Assembly: GCA_001899315.1 (NCBI GenBank)
Contig: MOYA01000001.1
Coordinates: forward strand, 2,369,882 to 2,433,881
From: Candidatus Obscuribacter phosphatis
GTDB taxonomy: Bacteria; Cyanobacteriota; Vampirovibrionia; Obscuribacterales; Obscuribacteraceae
Direction of reading: 5' to 3'
DNA length: 64,000 bases
This document shows, in pieces, positions 8,501-16,551 of this stretch; position 1 is the stretch's first letter; each line of letters starts with the position of its first letter. A program made the position numbers and the translations under genes. The notes beneath the pieces were generated by a model. The model saw only the letters and a list, made by a program, of their open reading frames with translations, made no database searches and was not told where the DNA came from.

Positions 8501-11500
8501 TGGCCGATGACGCCGCCTATCTAGCCCCCGGCTTTGAAAAACTAATCAGCGAAGGAACAGGGGCCACTATGCGCAACCTGCTCGCTAACGGAGCCACCAA
8601 AATTGAAGAGAAAGCTTTTCAAGAAATTGCCGAGAAAGCAGTCGATGCCAGCATCAAAGGGGCACTGAGAGAGGCGGCGGTGCAAGCTGTAAGAAAAGAG
8701 TTGACCGAAAAGGCCACCGAAGAATTTGCCAAGCACACCGCCAACTGGCTTACTTATCAAGCCACGGCCCAAGCCCTCAATGCCGGTGCCGGCGGCGGCG
8801 CCAACAGTCTCACCGGGGTCTTAGAAGGGCTTACCAAGTGGGATTCAAATAAAAGCCTTGCCTATAACATCAAACATGTGGGCATGGAAACCTTTGCCTC
8901 GACAGTTGCTGGTGCCGGCGGTGCTCTTGCTTTTGGCGGCTTGTTCAAAGCTGCTGAACTTGGACATGCCAGAATGCGCCCAGAGCCTAGTCTAAAAGCA
9001 AGCGAGGGTCCCGCCTTAAGACCTGAAGTGACAACAGATGCAAAACCAGATCTAAATAGACCGGCAGTCTTAGATTTTTCGCCTGGAGATGGTCACTTTG
9101 CTGCAATAGACAATTCGGCGGCCCCTGAAGGCAAACTCTGGCATCCGCAACGCGATTTCACCAAACTCGAACCGGCTGAAAGATCAGCCCTATTGGGCAG
9201 GCTTGGTAGTGACCGTTCGCCCCTAGCAGGCAAGACCAGCATCGAATCTTACATTGGTGAATTTGATGCAGTCGCTCGCGGTTGGGATGAGAAAATGGGC
9301 AAATTGCCCGCCCTGAAAGAAAGCAGCAGGGCACATCTGGAACAGGCGACCAGAGAAGCAAGAGCGCTTTCAGAATCACTTGGTGTGCCGGTCAAAGACG
9401 GACATATCGATATCAAAGCCATGCGTGCCAAAGCAAATGGCGACGTGCAAGTAGAACAAACCATCAAAAACTATGAAGAGAAGCGCGGAGTTTATGCTGC
9501 CCTAGTTAATGCCGAAAATTCGCAGGCAGCCCTGCGTGCCGAAAGTTTGCAACCGGTCTTTGATAAATTTGCCCAAGAACAAGGTCTGCCGCCTATCAAA
9601 ATCAAAACAGGCGATGCCTTGTCTATGTCTGGGCAAGCCGCCTACTATCGCAACGGCGAACTCTATATTCATCCGCATTATCTGCTTGATGGCAGTCGCA
9701 AACTCGATTTACTAGAGCTGGGTTATCACGAGCTCACCCACCACGAACATTCCTTTACAGTAGCAAGATCTTATGCGGACGCACTCAAGCTAAACGGCAC
9801 ACCAGATAGAAACCAGGCCGAAGTTCTCAGTCAGGTATTCAAACAACAAACCGGGCAAGATCTAAGCCCCGAAGCCGCTCTTACTTTCTTAGAGAAGCGC
9901 CATAGCTTGGCAAAACCCAATCTAGACGAAGCGGGACTAGCTAGAGCAAGAAGGCTGGAAGCAGCACTTACGCAGAATCAACCTGTCGGTGCAAAACTAG
10001 AAGACCTTGCCACCAGCTTTAGAGTGGCTGAAAGCGCCCTCAAACGGCTTGACGATAAAGAGCAAACTAGTGAACTTATAGCCAGGCTTTATGCGCCGAG
10101 CGGTGAAGGCAAAGCCCTCTCATTGAGACTTTTCGGCAGCGAAACACCACCTGCCTCATTAACCAAAATCTTAGAAGGTAATGCTTCAGATAAAGTTGAG
10201 GCTGCGACGGCTGAGCTTAGAAGCACAATCACTAAACGCATGGATGCAATCAACCAGGAAAGACGCCTGGCTTATGATTCTTATATGCAAGACCACGAAG
10301 TGGATGCCTTCTTAACTGGACAAAAGGCCAGAATACGAGCTGCCGAAATGGGCATCAAAGACAGCCCGGCCTTTAGCCGAACCAGCACCAATAGCAGTGG
10401 CATCGATGTCAGCCTAGATCGTGTTGATGCCCCAAATTTGGCAAGGGCTACCAGAGACATCATAGAAAGCATAAAGAAGGGCGAAGAGCCAGCGGTCAAG
10501 CCGCCTCGCCTGCAGCTTGGCATCGGCAAAAACACCGGCACTCCAAGCGATTTCAACCCCCAGAACGGCACTTTCTACTTCGAGAGAGTGACTATAAATC
10601 AGAAACTACCTTTCTCTGCCACCACCAGCAAAGCGCAGCGCAATCTAAAAGTCGGCGACGAACTAAATTTGAAATTACATCCGGACGGCGCTCTTGACCG
10701 CACACCACTCAAAGTAGTGGCCATCAACAATGACGAAATCACACTCAGCTATCAAGGTCGCTTTGAAATGCGAGCCGGTGATGCCAAAAGACATAATCTA
10801 GGACTTGCCGATGACCTAAAGGCTTTCGCTGTCTCTAGAATGTCCGCCCGAATTGACGAACCAGGATTCCGCCTTGATAGTGGAAATCCTTATTTGAACG
10901 ATCTGCTCATGCATGGCAATAATCTACAAAGAGCCGATATAAAGCTCTTGAATCAAGCCTTGAGAGCGCAGCAGTTTGATGGTCAATTCAGATACAACTT
11001 GCTTAGCGAAGTAAAAAGAAGAGGGGCGCTTGGCGAAATAGACGAAAATACAGGTCATGCTTGGCTAATTCAAATCGCAGAAAGAAGCGGCGCCTCAAAA
11101 GTCGATAAAAGCAAAGAGTATCTAGACTTTTTTAGAGCTATGCCGGACGATACCATCGCCCGCATGGCTAAAGACAAAATAAAAGCCGAGCCTCTACAAA
11201 AGGCCTTAAGTGAAGTCGTTGTAGGCAGCAGACTGGACACCCTGAGCAGCAAAGAAAGAGCGGCTGTACTGGTAAAAGCCCTCAAGGCTACGCCCTCTAG
11301 AGAAGATGGTGGGCTGACGAATAATACAGCCATCACTGGCAAAATATTCAAGAATTTTGAACCCGAGTCACTGGATAGTCTCAGTCAAGCCGATAGAGCA
11401 ATGGTTTTAGACAGGGCCCGTGCTCTAGCCAGGTTGAGAGAAGGTATAGAAGATGTAGGTGAGAAAAGTCGATCCGAGCACGTGGCTGAATTGTTTGGAA

Positions 11501-13464
11501 TGTTTCATAGAGCCGAAGTGGTCAGCGAAGGCACCTTGAACCGCGCCCTCGACAAACTTTCACCCAATGAAGTTCGTGCCCTCAGAGAAGTTTTGGAAGA
11601 AGACAAAGACTTCCTGACCATGTCTGGTTTTAATCGAAAGATCGACCAATTAGTAGAGACCTTGAGGGCTCATGACCGAAGCGGGGCAGATCGTTCTTTC
11701 ATAAGAGTAGCTAAACCAAATGAGACCGAAGCACTCTTTCGCAATGCCGAAATAGTCTCTGTTTATGTCAATGATGATGACGCCGGCAGGGCTCTAGCCT
11801 ATGCCTTTAGAAAGAGAAGTGGCATCTCGGTGGATATTCATTCACCTTCGACCATGGAAACACCGACTGCCAACATGGTTCTTTTGACCAGAGCCGAAAA
11901 TGTGGCCGGCTCAAAAGCCGAAGACCTGATCAATAGAGGTCAAGCCCATTTGGCTGAAGCCTTTGCCGACTTTGACGATAAGTTCAATTTTATGGACATA
12001 GCCAAAGCAGAGATAGCACCTGATATTTTTGAGGCTAAGCTCAAGAGAATTGCTCAAGAAAGAATGAGTAAGAGAGAGCCGACCACCAGCCAAAGCGCAG
12101 ATGATAGGGCGGCAATCAAAAGACTACTGGCCGACGAGAGCGTAGAAGAAGAGGCTCTGAAAGAGCGCGCCCTGCTTGCCATCTTGCGCATGGAACAAGA
12201 CCGCGCCCATGCCACAGCAGAAGCTTTTCTGGAAGCATCGCAGGTAGTATCACTAAGAGATCTCTATAGGGGAGCCAAAGGACTGGCCGACAAATTACAT
12301 GCCGGACGCAACCCTGAAGACTTTATCTATGTTGTCGATGGAGACGGTGAAGGCAGCGGTCTATTCGTCACCGAAATATTCAGACAAATAAATCCGCGCA
12401 GTCAATATATGACCAGAAGCTATATCGACCTGCATGAACCGGCGGAACTAAGAGGCAAAACCTTTGTCATTCTGGACGACTGCGTTTACTCCGGCAGTTC
12501 AGCTATCAAGCATGCCGGTCTTGTAGAAGATCTAACCAAGCGCTTCGACGGCACAAGAGCAGTGGTCGGCACCATCGATGCCCATACCGAAGGCTTAGTC
12601 GAGTTTGCTGCAAATAGACACAACCTGGCCACCAAGGGCGAGCAAAAACTAGCACAGCTGGTGGTGGCGAACGACACCCGTCCAGATTTCAAACAAGCAG
12701 TAAGAGCCAGTCTTGTAAGAATGAAAGGGGAAGAGTTGGCCACGCCAGAGGCTTTAGAAGCCTTAACAGCAAAGTCTGAGAAAGCGCAGTGGAGCAAATC
12801 ACCGCTGGTCAGCGGCATGATTTACCCGCATATGCTGCCCAACAATAATCCTGATGAATTCAACCGTCTAATGGGTTCGGTTCTAGACCGTGCCGGAGCC
12901 CACTCGGAAAGCCCGGTCAGATTGCAGCGTCAGCTTTTGGAATATGGTCCGCAAAATGCCGGTAGGGTAGATGAACTAGTAACAAGAGGTGGCTCTGGAA
13001 CAAGAGAGCAGCTGGATGAAATAATCGCCGCCAATAACGGCGGCATCATCATCGATCTGAGAGCCCCTAGCGACGGCAATCTCAGACTTGAGGCCACCCC
13101 TCGCAACAAGACTCTTTCGCCCCGCGCAGAACAAGAGTATATAGAGCGGCTAAAGTCCACCCATTCACATAAGTACGACACCTTGGAATATCATCCCCTC
13201 GGACTTTCCACCAGCGCCGACAAACAGTTGACTGCCGACCAAGTGGAGCAGTTCTTAGCCCTCATGGACCGGGCCAATAAAGAAGGCATTCCGGTCTATG
13301 TACACTGCGAATTTGGCAGAGATCGCACCGGTCTAATGATCGGACTCTACAGAATGTGGCAACACAGACAAAGTGCCGAGAAAGCTTGGGAAGAAGCTCT
13401 CGCCTATGGTTTCAACCGCAACTTGGTGCATATGGCAAACAAATTCTTCGAACTAGAACTATAG
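5506..13464 (+). CDS. Giant multidomain protein: annexin-like repeats, HExxH, PRTase loop, Cys-phosphatase
   Basis: This 2,652-residue protein has no signal peptide and a disordered Ala/Glu/Lys-rich N-terminus (about 1-95). Annexin-like helical repeats lie near 105-175, 200-260 and 740-800, for example SDNERIINILKGKSEAEI followed by VYRKKYG. Between them are related helical units containing ERARYR. Gly/Ala-rich hydrophobic segments near 882-930 and 1085-1155 could enter membranes. HELTHHE at 1408-1414 is an HExxH zinc-protease motif. FVILDDCVYSGSSA, with Asp 2324-2325, is a phosphoribosyltransferase-type PRPP loop. The C-terminus carries HCEFGRDRTG (Cys 2601, Arg 2607), the CX5R signature of dual-specificity phosphatases. 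The reading frame is intact throughout. A multifunctional effector or toxin is a reasonable guess; the delivery route and targets are unknown. Confidence 0.85.
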   Translation: MASSGESKTDTSREGAGKAPAEHSEPNSKKTEPAEAAKAEAAKVEASGKALSEITSQDHKEFRASDKPAASTAEKALPSVSLVDSQKAPDRKALEKDAEAIRKATGNDNYIARWSDNERIINILKGKSEAEIKVLDEVYRKKYGISIERETAYMSGSDREKVMGALYKKDNDKAGLEVSRVATALAEGREWTGRSQTMLDKDLRDSLRGATSQQIQEMEREYQRRHGISLSAAIERDGNIGKETKEALKIYLKGSDKREAKDTDTLTTLALKSSDLQFFKEVMKDASPADRARFQQNGGDKRLVDAFSGNDLDQARDFVKEGKLTAATQVRENTGTFIDNNQGIELALSRMTDDERARYRIGRHLAGKDQELSEADQKRLSAMPETEKTAASAYYKELRKSLEGAGNSTELARWESLINTRNGSFVASLDQHRGLFWNASTATIGSAVENMSEKDWREAKANPNSRKELDAMLLSLNKDEQERKAILKIFDDKMKAQTFAETKDTGRVSVNDKLEENWGIFKNDQGAMLEAIGKMTAAERARYRDDENFRKELDRKVERYLSGDTEREAQRLLGNILEDGKTGSDILTKLTQHKANLFTDEEAALRDIDQALKQDPKLRERLQNPQSEADIKFKADFERIARETLGKDRYQALVPELIAKGGFDLEKMTRLSKGFFSDDEETTYKDIAAASNDSRDRLINDKAYREQALSHLNEEEKKIALAVAAQGEYKPEDKIRQMVLGFGGSKEIVGTLKDLAPEQLKELKAAYALKYGKSFENDLMDKLGGQELAEARRILSSDKDIDTRIDAARDDIYATRSGVGAGFADVFSGTGKQADDTMDELLKTAADAAKTGRTLSPEETRALFENYGKAVDNHRESKSAAADYTADAIIAGGTIASVIATGGTNLPLVAAVLAAGGAATKVGTKSLLMGNDYDFALGTVAKDASIGALTGATSVFGQAQLAAVFKIGQQSAAAASGKVVETLTRKSLSEIAKSAGLSVADDAAYLAPGFEKLISEGTGATMRNLLANGATKIEEKAFQEIAEKAVDASIKGALREAAVQAVRKELTEKATEEFAKHTANWLTYQATAQALNAGAGGGANSLTGVLEGLTKWDSNKSLAYNIKHVGMETFASTVAGAGGALAFGGLFKAAELGHARMRPEPSLKASEGPALRPEVTTDAKPDLNRPAVLDFSPGDGHFAAIDNSAAPEGKLWHPQRDFTKLEPAERSALLGRLGSDRSPLAGKTSIESYIGEFDAVARGWDEKMGKLPALKESSRAHLEQATREARALSESLGVPVKDGHIDIKAMRAKANGDVQVEQTIKNYEEKRGVYAALVNAENSQAALRAESLQPVFDKFAQEQGLPPIKIKTGDALSMSGQAAYYRNGELYIHPHYLLDGSRKLDLLELGYHELTHHEHSFTVARSYADALKLNGTPDRNQAEVLSQVFKQQTGQDLSPEAALTFLEKRHSLAKPNLDEAGLARARRLEAALTQNQPVGAKLEDLATSFRVAESALKRLDDKEQTSELIARLYAPSGEGKALSLRLFGSETPPASLTKILEGNASDKVEAATAELRSTITKRMDAINQERRLAYDSYMQDHEVDAFLTGQKARIRAAEMGIKDSPAFSRTSTNSSGIDVSLDRVDAPNLARATRDIIESIKKGEEPAVKPPRLQLGIGKNTGTPSDFNPQNGTFYFERVTINQKLPFSATTSKAQRNLKVGDELNLKLHPDGALDRTPLKVVAINNDEITLSYQGRFEMRAGDAKRHNLGLADDLKAFAVSRMSARIDEPGFRLDSGNPYLNDLLMHGNNLQRADIKLLNQALRAQQFDGQFRYNLLSEVKRRGALGEIDENTGHAWLIQIAERSGASKVDKSKEYLDFFRAMPDDTIARMAKDKIKAEPLQKALSEVVVGSRLDTLSSKERAAVLVKALKATPSREDGGLTNNTAITGKIFKNFEPESLDSLSQADRAMVLDRARALARLREGIEDVGEKSRSEHVAELFGMFHRAEVVSEGTLNRALDKLSPNEVRALREVLEEDKDFLTMSGFNRKIDQLVETLRAHDRSGADRSFIRVAKPNETEALFRNAEIVSVYVNDDDAGRALAYAFRKRSGISVDIHSPSTMETPTANMVLLTRAENVAGSKAEDLINRGQAHLAEAFADFDDKFNFMDIAKAEIAPDIFEAKLKRIAQERMSKREPTTSQSADDRAAIKRLLADESVEEEALKERALLAILRMEQDRAHATAEAFLEASQVVSLRDLYRGAKGLADKLHAGRNPEDFIYVVDGDGEGSGLFVTEIFRQINPRSQYMTRSYIDLHEPAELRGKTFVILDDCVYSGSSAIKHAGLVEDLTKRFDGTRAVVGTIDAHTEGLVEFAANRHNLATKGEQKLAQLVVANDTRPDFKQAVRASLVRMKGEELATPEALEALTAKSEKAQWSKSPLVSGMIYPHMLPNNNPDEFNRLMGSVLDRAGAHSESPVRLQRQLLEYGPQNAGRVDELVTRGGSGTREQLDEIIAANNGGIIIDLRAPSDGNLRLEATPRNKTLSPRAEQEYIERLKSTHSHKYDTLEYHPLGLSTSADKQLTADQVEQFLALMDRANKEGIPVYVHCEFGRDRTGLMIGLYRMWQHRQSAEKAWEEALAYGFNRNLVHMANKFFELEL

Positions 13465-13484
13465 ATAGAACTATCGAAAACTGA

Positions 13485-14021
13485 TCAAGAGCGAGTCTGT
13501 GAAAGTTCCTGATAAATCTTCATTACCCCGCCTTCCTTTCTGACAAAGAGCACAAACCAAGAATCATAATTCTTGAGATTGCTGTGTCGAAGGGTGGTAA
13601 TCTTGACGCCTTTACTTTCCAAACTATAGGTGGTCTTGGAATAACTGTCGGTATCTTTTGCAGCTTTAGCGGTGGGCAGCACGGCTAGTATCATCTTTTT
13701 GTACTCGGAAGCAGGCAGTCGCAGTGTGCGACTTTTACCGCCGACATAATAACGCGTGCTTTGTATATCGGCGTTGTCTGAATAGAGATCGACAATAGCC
13801 GGGTCAAAGGAATTACTCAAGGCAACATATCTTTCAAAAAACTTTTTTGCCTCGGCGATGATCTGATTTTTTGAAGAAGAAGAACTATCATTCTTATCGG
13901 CAATAGCATTTTTAGTATCTTTAAGCTCTTTAGACTCTTTAGCAAGACTGTAAGAGATCGAGAGAAAACCCAAAGTCAAGCTCAGTCCAATCGCTATAAA
14001 TCCGGTAAATATCTTCAACAT
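13485..14021 (-). CDS. Membrane-anchored or secreted NTF2/SnoaL-like protein
   Basis: From ATG 14021 this is a 178-residue protein. A hydrophobic N-terminus (MLKIFTGFIAIGLSLTLGF...) acts as signal peptide or anchor. A Ser/Lys-rich linker precedes a domain like the NTF2 or SnoaL fold (AKKFFERYVALSNSFDPAIV then DLYSDNADIQSTRYYVGG). That fold is common in small binding or enzyme domains, and no catalytic set is evident. A longer TTG start at 14057 would overlap dinB by 14 bases; either way the gene is coupled to dinB. It converges with the giant gene, leaving only about 20 bp between stops. Confidence 0.6.
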   Translation of the reverse strand: MLKIFTGFIAIGLSLTLGFLSISYSLAKESKELKDTKNAIADKNDSSSSSKNQIIAEAKKFFERYVALSNSFDPAIVDLYSDNADIQSTRYYVGGKSRTLRLPASEYKKMILAVLPTAKAAKDTDSYSKTTYSLESKGVKITTLRHSNLKNYDSWFVLFVRKEGGVMKIYQELSQTRS

Positions 14022-14043
14022 AAGGTCTTTCTTTTCTACCCCA

Positions 14044-15141
14044 TTACTGCCATTCAAAATCTATAGTAAGCTGCACATAGTCACGTTCATCGTCTTCTTC
14101 ACTATTATCTAGATTTGACACTGTCAGGCCAAGCAAGCGCACACTGCGCTTTTCCACATCGGTTGTTGAGAGAAGTTCGAGAGCCATAGCCAACAATTCT
14201 GTTCTCTTTGATATCGACTGCAAGACTGTACGACTGCGGGTGATTTGCTGGTAGTCGCCATATTTTACTTTGAGTGTGATGGTGCGACCGCCGGTTTGAC
14301 AACGGTCGAGTCGTCTTTCCAAGGTATCGGCTATATCACCAAGAGCCTCATAAATAGCCTGTTTTGATGTGAGATCGTCGGCATAACTCTCTTCTGCACC
14401 AATAGACTTTCGCACTCTATTTGGTATCACTTCACGGTCATCTTGACCGCGCGCGATACGATAATAATAGCTACCGGCTTTACCAAATTTCTTGACCAGT
14501 TCTATTTCAGATAAAGCCTTGAGGTCTTTGCCTGTATGAATGCCTGAGGCTTTCATACGGGCGGCAGTGACATCGCCTATGCCATAAAATTTTTCGATTG
14601 CTAAAGACTCGGCAAATGACTCGGCTTTGTCGGGTGGAATAAGAGTAAGTCCGTCGGGCTTGCGCAAACCAGAGGCAGTCTTCGCAAGGAACTTGTTGAT
14701 TGAGACGCCGGCAGAGGCGGTCAAACCTGTGCTTTCTTTGATGCGGTTCTTTATCTCACGGGCAATGAGAGTAGCCGACGATCTTATTGCCGGGTTCTCA
14801 TGCTTATTTTCAGTAACATCGAGATAAGCCTCATCAAGCGAAAGCGGCTCAACCAGCTCGGTGTAATCATGAAAGATGCGATGGATTTCTTCTGAGACCT
14901 GACGATAGACTTCAAAGCGAGGTTTAACAAAAATGAGGGCAGGACAGCGTTCTATGGCGGTACGCGCCGGCATGGCCGAATGTACGCCAAAAGCCCGGGC
15001 CTCATAACTGGCGGCAGCCACCACGCCACGGCGGTCGGGTGAGCCCCCCACCGCTACCGGTTTGCCTTTCAGAGATGGATTATCCCTTTGCTCCACTGAA
15101 GCAAAGAAAGCATCCATATCGATATGAATAATCTTGCGAAT
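14044..15141 (-). CDS. dinB: DNA polymerase IV (Y-family), apparent AUU start
   Basis: Translesion DNA polymerase. The palm carries SLDEAYLDV (catalytic Asp-Glu); helix-hairpin-helix (KFYGIGDVTAARMKASGIHT) and little-finger regions follow. The first ATG in frame is at 15117 (MDAFFASVEQRD), but the conserved IRKIIHID, which contains the first catalytic Asp (Asp8 in E. coli Pol IV), lies immediately upstream in frame. No ATG, GTG or TTG occurs between it and an in-frame TAG at 15151-15153. The codon aligned with the E. coli start methionine is ATT at 15141. I therefore place the start at that AUU, giving 365 residues; beginning at 15117 would delete a catalytic residue. The upstream small gene ends nine bases before. 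Confidence 0.88.
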   Translation of the reverse strand: MRKIIHIDMDAFFASVEQRDNPSLKGKPVAVGGSPDRRGVVAAASYEARAFGVHSAMPARTAIERCPALIFVKPRFEVYRQVSEEIHRIFHDYTELVEPLSLDEAYLDVTENKHENPAIRSSATLIAREIKNRIKESTGLTASAGVSINKFLAKTASGLRKPDGLTLIPPDKAESFAESLAIEKFYGIGDVTAARMKASGIHTGKDLKALSEIELVKKFGKAGSYYYRIARGQDDREVIPNRVRKSIGAEESYADDLTSKQAIYEALGDIADTLERRLDRCQTGGRTITLKVKYGDYQQITRSRTVLQSISKRTELLAMALELLSTTDVEKRSVRLLGLTVSNLDNSEEDDERDYVQLTIDFEWQ

Positions 15142-15150
15142 ACCCGAATA

Positions 15151-15471
15151 CTACCAGTCGCGGGGCAAGGCTTTACGCAATTCATCGGGATGATTGATGG
15201 GCGTGCCGCAATCTACACACTTGGGTAGACGACCGACGGTCCAGCCGCTTGTCGGCAAAGTATGACCATAGATATTGCACTGTCTGTCTTTGGGCTGGAA
15301 AGAATAAGTAATGGCAGTCCAGAGATCGATAAGATGGTCCCAGACTGTGGTGCGTCGAATGCCTTCAATTTCTTCGACTCGAATAGCTTTCTGCTTCAAA
15401 GTAGAAATTTGATCTTTCTGCAACGGCTGGGAGCCGGGTGCTCTTTTGCCGATTACCGAACGATTGATCAT
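15151..15471 (-). CDS. Small conserved-looking protein, possible zinc site
   Basis: A 106-residue protein starting at ATG 15471 with a strong Shine-Dalgarno (AGAGGAG, eight bases upstream); longer starts upstream look spurious. The C-terminal half has CVDCGTPINHPDEL and an earlier CNIYGH, which could form a small metal site. No family is recognised. Its stop TAG lies in the same frame as dinB, just upstream, so the two form one transcription unit and could even read through. Confidence 0.6.
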   Translation of the reverse strand: MINRSVIGKRAPGSQPLQKDQISTLKQKAIRVEEIEGIRRTTVWDHLIDLWTAITYSFQPKDRQCNIYGHTLPTSGWTVGRLPKCVDCGTPINHPDELRKALPRDW

Positions 15472-15580
15472 TTTTTCGACTCCTCTACATATAGATGTGC
15501 GCACACACAAGAATTATAGCTTTACAACCAGGCTATATACAATGAACATAAGTTTATCATGCAACTATTAGTTCCAGCTA

Positions 15581-15612
15581 AGAAAAAGAGAGGGCGATAA
15601 CGCCCTCTCTTT
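15581..15612 (-). terminator. Rho-independent terminator of korAB
   Basis: A perfect 12-bp stem (AAAGAGAGGGCG / CGCCCTCTCTTT) with a four-base loop. On the minus strand it is followed by TTCTT. It lies about 20 bp after the korB stop. Confidence 0.88.
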
Positions 15613-15632
15613 CATGCAGCTTAGCTAAAGGC

Positions 15633-16511
15633 TTAGATAAGTTCTTCGATAAAGCTATCGAATACTTTTTTATCAGCCTCGAGTGATTGCTTGACCAAAG
15701 GTCCTTTCTTGAAGGCCAGTTCACCGTCTTCATAAGTAGGCATATCGGTCTTGTAGAGAACGCCGAGGGGAATCTTATCGCCCCATTCAAATGCTTTCTC
15801 CATGCTCTTATGGAAGTCGGATGGATCCCAACCTTCGTCTTCGAGCTTGTAAACACGCTCTTTGAACCAAGGATAGGTGTTGACTTTGTTATAAGTAACA
15901 CAGGGGCTGAAGACATCGACAAGGCTGAAGCCTTTGTGCTCGATAGCACCAGCGATGATCTCAGCAAGATGCTTTTGCTCGCCGGAGAAACCACGGGCCA
16001 CATAGGTGGCGCCGGCAGTCAAAGCCAGAGCGAGTGGGTTCAAGGGCATTTCGATATTGCCTTGCGGTGTCGACTTGGTTTTGTGACCGAGGGTGGTGGT
16101 GGGCGATGTCTGACCAGTGGTCAAACCATAGATTTGGTTGTCCATTACCACATAGGTTACGTCCAAGTTACGGCGCATAGCGTGCAAGAGGTGACCAACA
16201 CCAATACCATAACCGTCGCCGTCACCACCGGTGATGACTACTTTCAAATCGGTATTGGCTAGGTGAGCACCGGTTGCCACCGGCACCGAACGACCGTGCA
16301 AGCTGTGAATACCATAGGCATGAATGAAGCCGGGCAAGTTGGAGGAGCAGCCGATGCCGGAAACAACGAGAAGATTCTCGGGCTTGATTCCGCATTTGGC
16401 AGCCGCCATTTGCACGCCTTTCAACACACCAAAGTCGCCACAACCAGGACACCAGTCAGGATCGACCGGTCCTTTGAAAAGTTCGACTGGAAGCTCTATT
16501 ACAGTTGCCAT
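15633..16511 (-). CDS. korB: 2-oxoacid:ferredoxin oxidoreductase, beta subunit
   Basis: The thiamine-diphosphate-binding subunit of a 2-oxoacid (probably 2-oxoglutarate) ferredoxin oxidoreductase. It oxidatively decarboxylates the substrate to acyl-CoA and reduces ferredoxin in the cytosol. The 292 residues include DPDWCPGCGDFGVLKG, the TPP motif GGDGDGYGIGVGHLLHAMRRN and DNQIYGLTTGQTSPTT. Length fits the family. It follows korA by 40 bp, ends at a strong terminator and shares its transcript. Pyruvate or a branched 2-oxoacid cannot be excluded as substrate. Confidence 0.93.
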   Translation of the reverse strand: MATVIELPVELFKGPVDPDWCPGCGDFGVLKGVQMAAAKCGIKPENLLVVSGIGCSSNLPGFIHAYGIHSLHGRSVPVATGAHLANTDLKVVITGGDGDGYGIGVGHLLHAMRRNLDVTYVVMDNQIYGLTTGQTSPTTTLGHKTKSTPQGNIEMPLNPLALALTAGATYVARGFSGEQKHLAEIIAGAIEHKGFSLVDVFSPCVTYNKVNTYPWFKERVYKLEDEGWDPSDFHKSMEKAFEWGDKIPLGVLYKTDMPTYEDGELAFKKGPLVKQSLEADKKVFDSFIEELI

Positions 16512-16551
16512 CCTTTTAAATTCCTCACTTTAGATATTTACGAGAAGCGGC

